Position numbers and translations under genes: made by a program | Notes under the pieces: generated by a model | Told to the model about the DNA's origin: nothing | Database searches by the model: none | What the model saw: only the letters and a program-made list of their open reading frames with translations | Source of the DNA: Trichuris trichiura | Lineage: Eukaryota; Nematoda; Enoplea; Trichinellida; Trichuridae | DNA length: 64,000 nucleotides | Reading direction: 5' to 3' | NCBI GenBank assembly: GCA_037903355.1 | Contig: JBAJFE010000060.1 | Location: forward strand, 744,001 to 808,000 | Part shown: one piece after another, positions 60,349 through 64,000 of the stretch | How positions within the stretch are numbered: position 1 is the stretch's first letter | Layout: every line of letters begins with the position of its first letter

Positions 60349-62850
60349 TTAAAATATATTAATTTTATCTGAACAGCGCTTTGAAGATAACGCAAAAAGT
60401 TAATTTAAAATTTTGAATCTTGTCACTCAGCGCCCACGGTCTCTGAAATGCAGGTTCCATACTAGCGAGCACGCCAGTCGTCTTGTTCTGACCTTATTGG
60501 AAGTCTAAACCTAGGCCCAAATAATGACAGAACAGCATGGCGAGCAAACTTACAGTATAATACCAGTGCAGCAACGACAAAATCTATGTAATCTTTAAAA
60601 TTTATTGCGCAAAGAACGATCAGCGACTGTCTTCCAGTCGCAAGAAATGCTGCTAAAGCTGTATTTCAAAATGCTATCGCAAATGTAATGCTTTTTTAAA
60701 ATGAAAGTTCGTTAGCAAGCTTTTACAATGGTTGCTGTTTATCGCCGCGAATACAAAACTTGGAAAACATTGTTTATTGGCATCAGTACGTAAACGAAAG
60801 TGGAAGAACGCGACAGCAAAATGGGGGAGAGGTACAAATCTTTGGCGACATTTCTTGTCCGAATTTCTACGCGATGATAAAAATGTGGCATATCTTCTTG
60901 ACGCGCACTGTCTTCAGATCGTCATTGCGTAACGTAGCAGCAATTCTTAGACTTCGGGATAGTCATCGGCTTGGCTGTAGATTGTACAAAGCGTAGCGCG
61001 AATAAAACTGACAGTACGCTTGAGATGTTTGCTTTGTTCCCTACGAGTCCCCAGCTCGAGCTGATAGATACTCAAGATAATATCTTCATCCAGGCTGCAC
61101 GAAGGAAGCATGCTTTCGTGTAGAATAGGACCAGGGCAGTCGATATGCGACTACCTCTTCCGTTGTAACCAAAGCAGTGACCAAAAACCTGACGATTCAG
61201 CTAGCAATTTCGCCGACAAGTTGCAGCAGTCTTCCGAAAGATTCGTTTCGAATCTGGTGCGCCAATGGCTGCAATCAAACGCAACAGTTCTAGCGGCAGG
61301 TCATCCTCTATTTCACGCTTTATCCTTCTATCATAGGGGAATATCGTCGTCTTCGGATACAGCCATGTTATTGGAAACAGAAAGTCGAAACCGGATGAAT
61401 ACTGAGCAAACCAGAGACTTTAATGACCCCAAAGGAAGCTTCCGCTATGGCTCTGTACTGCGGTACCAGTAGGCTCGCCAGCGCTTTTGCTGAGGACATA
61501 AACGTAATATTTTTCATCCGGTTGCTCACGCTGATACGAAGTCAATGACGTGCGAGAACATATCGTTTGCAGTTCATATCATTTATTTAAGCCCACAGCA
61601 AGAATTACAGTAACCATTCCATGACTAAGTGATGTTCAAGCAAGTATTTAAAATTGATGTTCAAGTTCACTTCTGTGAAGTTACGTAAGAGTTGCACACT
61701 TGCGAAGGTAGTACTAGAAACTGTAGCATTGGTCAGGTAGCCATAGCATTTAGTTCGTACAAAACGTTATTGCCTTGCTTTGAAAAAGCGTAAAGCAATA
61801 ATTGGCCACGCCGTAATGAGCCCTGTAAAAACATGCGGCGGCTAGTACGGGAAGAGTTAGAATTTCCAAATGAAATAGTGTATTGAGTATTTTAAAAGTA
61901 TTGAAACTCGGATCAGCGCTTCAGGTTCAACCAGCAAGAAAACAGAAGCCTGCAATTTAACCCAAAACGTAAAGATTAAAAATTTCAGGCAAATGATGAC
62001 TGCCTCAGATTTACATTGCTGTAACCATTGCAACTGCTTAGCATATTTTTGATTTACCTCGGCGCAGCGTCTTTGCTCTATAATGCTGACATCATTGCTT
62101 CGAAAGACAGCGAATCCGTTCGGTAGACCAATGGCAACTTAAGAGCCTTCATTATTCCGCCAGTTTCGCACAGTATGCCCTCCATATCGTCTGAAAATGT
62201 AGTACTCCGTGTCGAAGAAATCGTACGCAGTCTGAGAGGGGAAGGTCCACAGAAACTGTTAGCAGAGTTTGCCTGACTTGTGCGGTTACTCGTTCATTGG
62301 TATTACTAGTCACCAATGGAAGGGCGGGGTGAGATCATATCGTTCAGGCAAGCGTCGCACTTTTCTCCCAGCGGAGCAAAACACAACAACAGCGGAACGA
62401 GAAAATGATGCTCAGGGAAGTATTTAAAGTGATGCTCAGGTGTATTGCTCGCTCGGTAGGACACGCGTCGTCGAATAATGCCTCTGCGCAGGCCCAAAAA
62501 ATGCGAGCAATTTATCTCAATATGGTTATCCATTATGACCTGAGGGACATCAAAGTAACCTTTGGGAAAATAAGCTACCTTATGACTACGAAGGGCGCCA
62601 AGCAAAGCTTTGTGACAATGATGCTCAAGTGTACATGTTTTACAAATGTGTTAGAGTCTGAAATTCGTAATGTTCATTTTCTACAACAAAAATTGTAATT
62701 TTATTTCATCACAACTCGCAATGACAGCCCAGGAAGGACTGCTTTTGCGATTAAAATTAGTAGTCAAAAGAAAGAAGCATGCGAAATTCAGTACAGAGAT
62801 TTTTGTTTATTTTGTTGCGCGTAGTTAAAAGAAGAGGCGTTAATCAAAAT
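60349..62850. other. Unassigned open frames, no confident gene
   Basis: The most gene-like frame is 61110-61472 (plus, 120 codons), read after a possible acceptor (CTTCATCCAG). It is polar, rich in Ser, Gln and Asn, and ends GSFRYGSVLRYQ. Another open stretch at 60760-60996 precedes it. I found no splice chain that joins them and recognise no domain. If real, 61110-61472 would be the last exon of a plus-strand gene. Repeats carrying the CTCAGG/TTCAAG stutter lie at about 61630-61670 and 62407-62440. Confidence 0.3.
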
Positions 62851-63110
62851 GGGTTATACTCCCGTTGCGGAACAGCTAGGTATGATGAAGAATATTTTAC
62901 TGAAGTTGCTAAGCTTTCGTGAAAACTGTCAGTACGGTATAGAATATTTAATGTTTATCTAATGTTTGCGTATTTTAAATGTTTTTTGTCAACTAATGCC
63001 AGCAGAGAAGAAGCGCTTTGTTCGATATTCCGTCGGGAAGGCTACTTATAATAAACTTTTTTACTCCGCTTGCCGCGCATGATTATAGTAAAATTTAGAC
63101 TACTCGCGCA

Positions 63111-63234
63111 GTATTATTGCTTATTGAAAGTGACGAGAATTCCTGATCCATTCGGTGACTTTGAGGATGATGAAGTGATCGAAAAACCTTCTCTTTTGTC
63201 GCTGCGTAATGCTTTATATCTTCACTGCGTTGGG
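63111..63234 (+). CDS. Possible internal exon of an unrecognised gene
   Basis: An open segment follows a GCGCAG acceptor and ends at a consensus donor (GG-GTAAGT). It encodes about 41 residues including RIPDPFGDFEDDEVIEKP and SLRNALYLHCVG. The mix of charged and hydrophobic residues and the good splice edges make it look coding. Upstream pieces at 62850-62890 (MGYTPVAEQ) and 63003-63080 (KKRFVRYSVGKATYNKL) on the same strand could be earlier exons, but I could not phase them together. No family is recognised; any 3' exons would be near or past the right edge. Confidence 0.3.
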
Positions 63235-64000
63235 GTAAGTAATGTAGCCTATATTATACCAGTTTATGCAAACACGCGTTAAGCTTGAGAGTAGGTTATC
63301 GTCAGTATTTTCAGCCTACCTCTCCTGTGTTCATTATTATGCTGTTTTTTTCTTTGCTTTAATGGACTGCAAACGCAAAAGTCAAAGCTTAACTACTGTA
63401 CTCGAATTTACGCTTTGTTGCAGTTCATACAGGAAGTCTTTATTTTCGTTTCTATTTTCAGGATTTAGTCTTAGCGAGAATTGTGCCATAAATAAATTAT
63501 TAACTCAGTTTAAAATCTTTCGAAGATTACTCGATAGTCTTACTGCTTTTCATGGTTATTCGAAGATGCGTATTCTTTGATAGCGGGATTACGGTTTCAT
63601 GATTTTTTTTTTCACAATTATGTCCTGTCCAGCAGTTGAGACGAGGTAACGCGAAAATGAAAAAACGTTTATTAATGTTCGTATGCAAGTAACAATTTTA
63701 CTTGCGTACCGACAAACTGAACTGGATATAATCGTAAAAGAAGCAATACATTTTTTATAAGCAGCATTAAACTGTTTTGTTTAATAGTTACGTCGACTAA
63801 CACAGGGCATTGATTCATCCGATTAAGAAGCGAAATCTGTTGGATAATGTAGTCCGAAGGTTAAGCTTCGTACTTTTCAATTCTCTACTTATGTATGCCT
63901 TTGCACTACGCGATAGTCGCTTTCATATTTGATATTTAGTTTGTAGGTAGGCTGTTTGATGTTAATGATATGGAGGTACCGTTTCGTTTTTTAAATAAGA
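63235..64000. other. Right edge, nothing recognised
   Basis: AT-rich sequence with an unassigned plus-strand frame at 63266-63580 and no clear exon or repeat. Confidence 0.4.

Noticed and set aside
62407..62440. Possible lin-4/miR-125-like seed (CCCTGAG) on the minus strand
   Set aside because: Sequence after the seed does not match the family, the 10-mer is a repeated element, and no hairpin precursor is evident.

Overview
The window is eukaryotic nuclear DNA, most likely from a nematode. Its four recognisable genes have animal-type domains, are broken by GT-AG introns that are mostly 47-60 nt long, and use short TTTCAG-like acceptors. Introns this compact, with AT-rich but not extreme base composition, fit a clade I (Trichuris-like) worm; the species is an inference. 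I see no bacterial operons, rRNA or tRNA genes, or CRISPR arrays.

Layout. (1) 1-3617, minus strand: the N-terminal ectodomain (three Ig and at least five FN3 domains) of a LAR-type receptor tyrosine phosphatase (C. elegans ptp-3 / Drosophila Lar). The gene runs off the left edge before the transmembrane and phosphatase parts. (2) 3.7-17.9 kb: no confident gene. It holds a weak Cys-rich ORF, a short microsatellite, a dispersed 10-mer family and a 235-bp tandem duplication. (3) 17978-18532, plus strand: a three-exon homologue of human KIAA1143. (4) 24925-30293, plus strand: a complete 14-exon fasciclin gene (signal peptide, four FAS1 domains, GPI-type tail; 653 aa), with a perfect 70-bp inverted repeat inside intron 2. 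(5) 30.5-49.6 kb: no confident gene apart from one possible secreted-protein start near 36.7 kb. (6) 49627-57605, plus strand: a complete ARID3-family transcription factor gene (dead ringer/retained, C. elegans cfi-1) with ARID, extended ARID and REKLES parts. (7) 57.9-64 kb: a perfect 70-bp palindrome with a diverged relative nearby, and unassigned ORFs.

The genes do not form one pathway. LAR and fasciclin I are both neuronal adhesion/guidance proteins and ARID3/CFI-1 is a neuronal and muscle identity factor, but I see no evidence that they are co-regulated. Exon models were built by hand from splice signals, reading phase and family similarity, so individual junctions are predictions. Nothing here is a convincing new system. 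The most interesting points are the two inverted repeats of exactly 70 bp, the 99-nt in-frame retainable intron in the ARID3 gene, and the repeated CCTGAGCATC motif.
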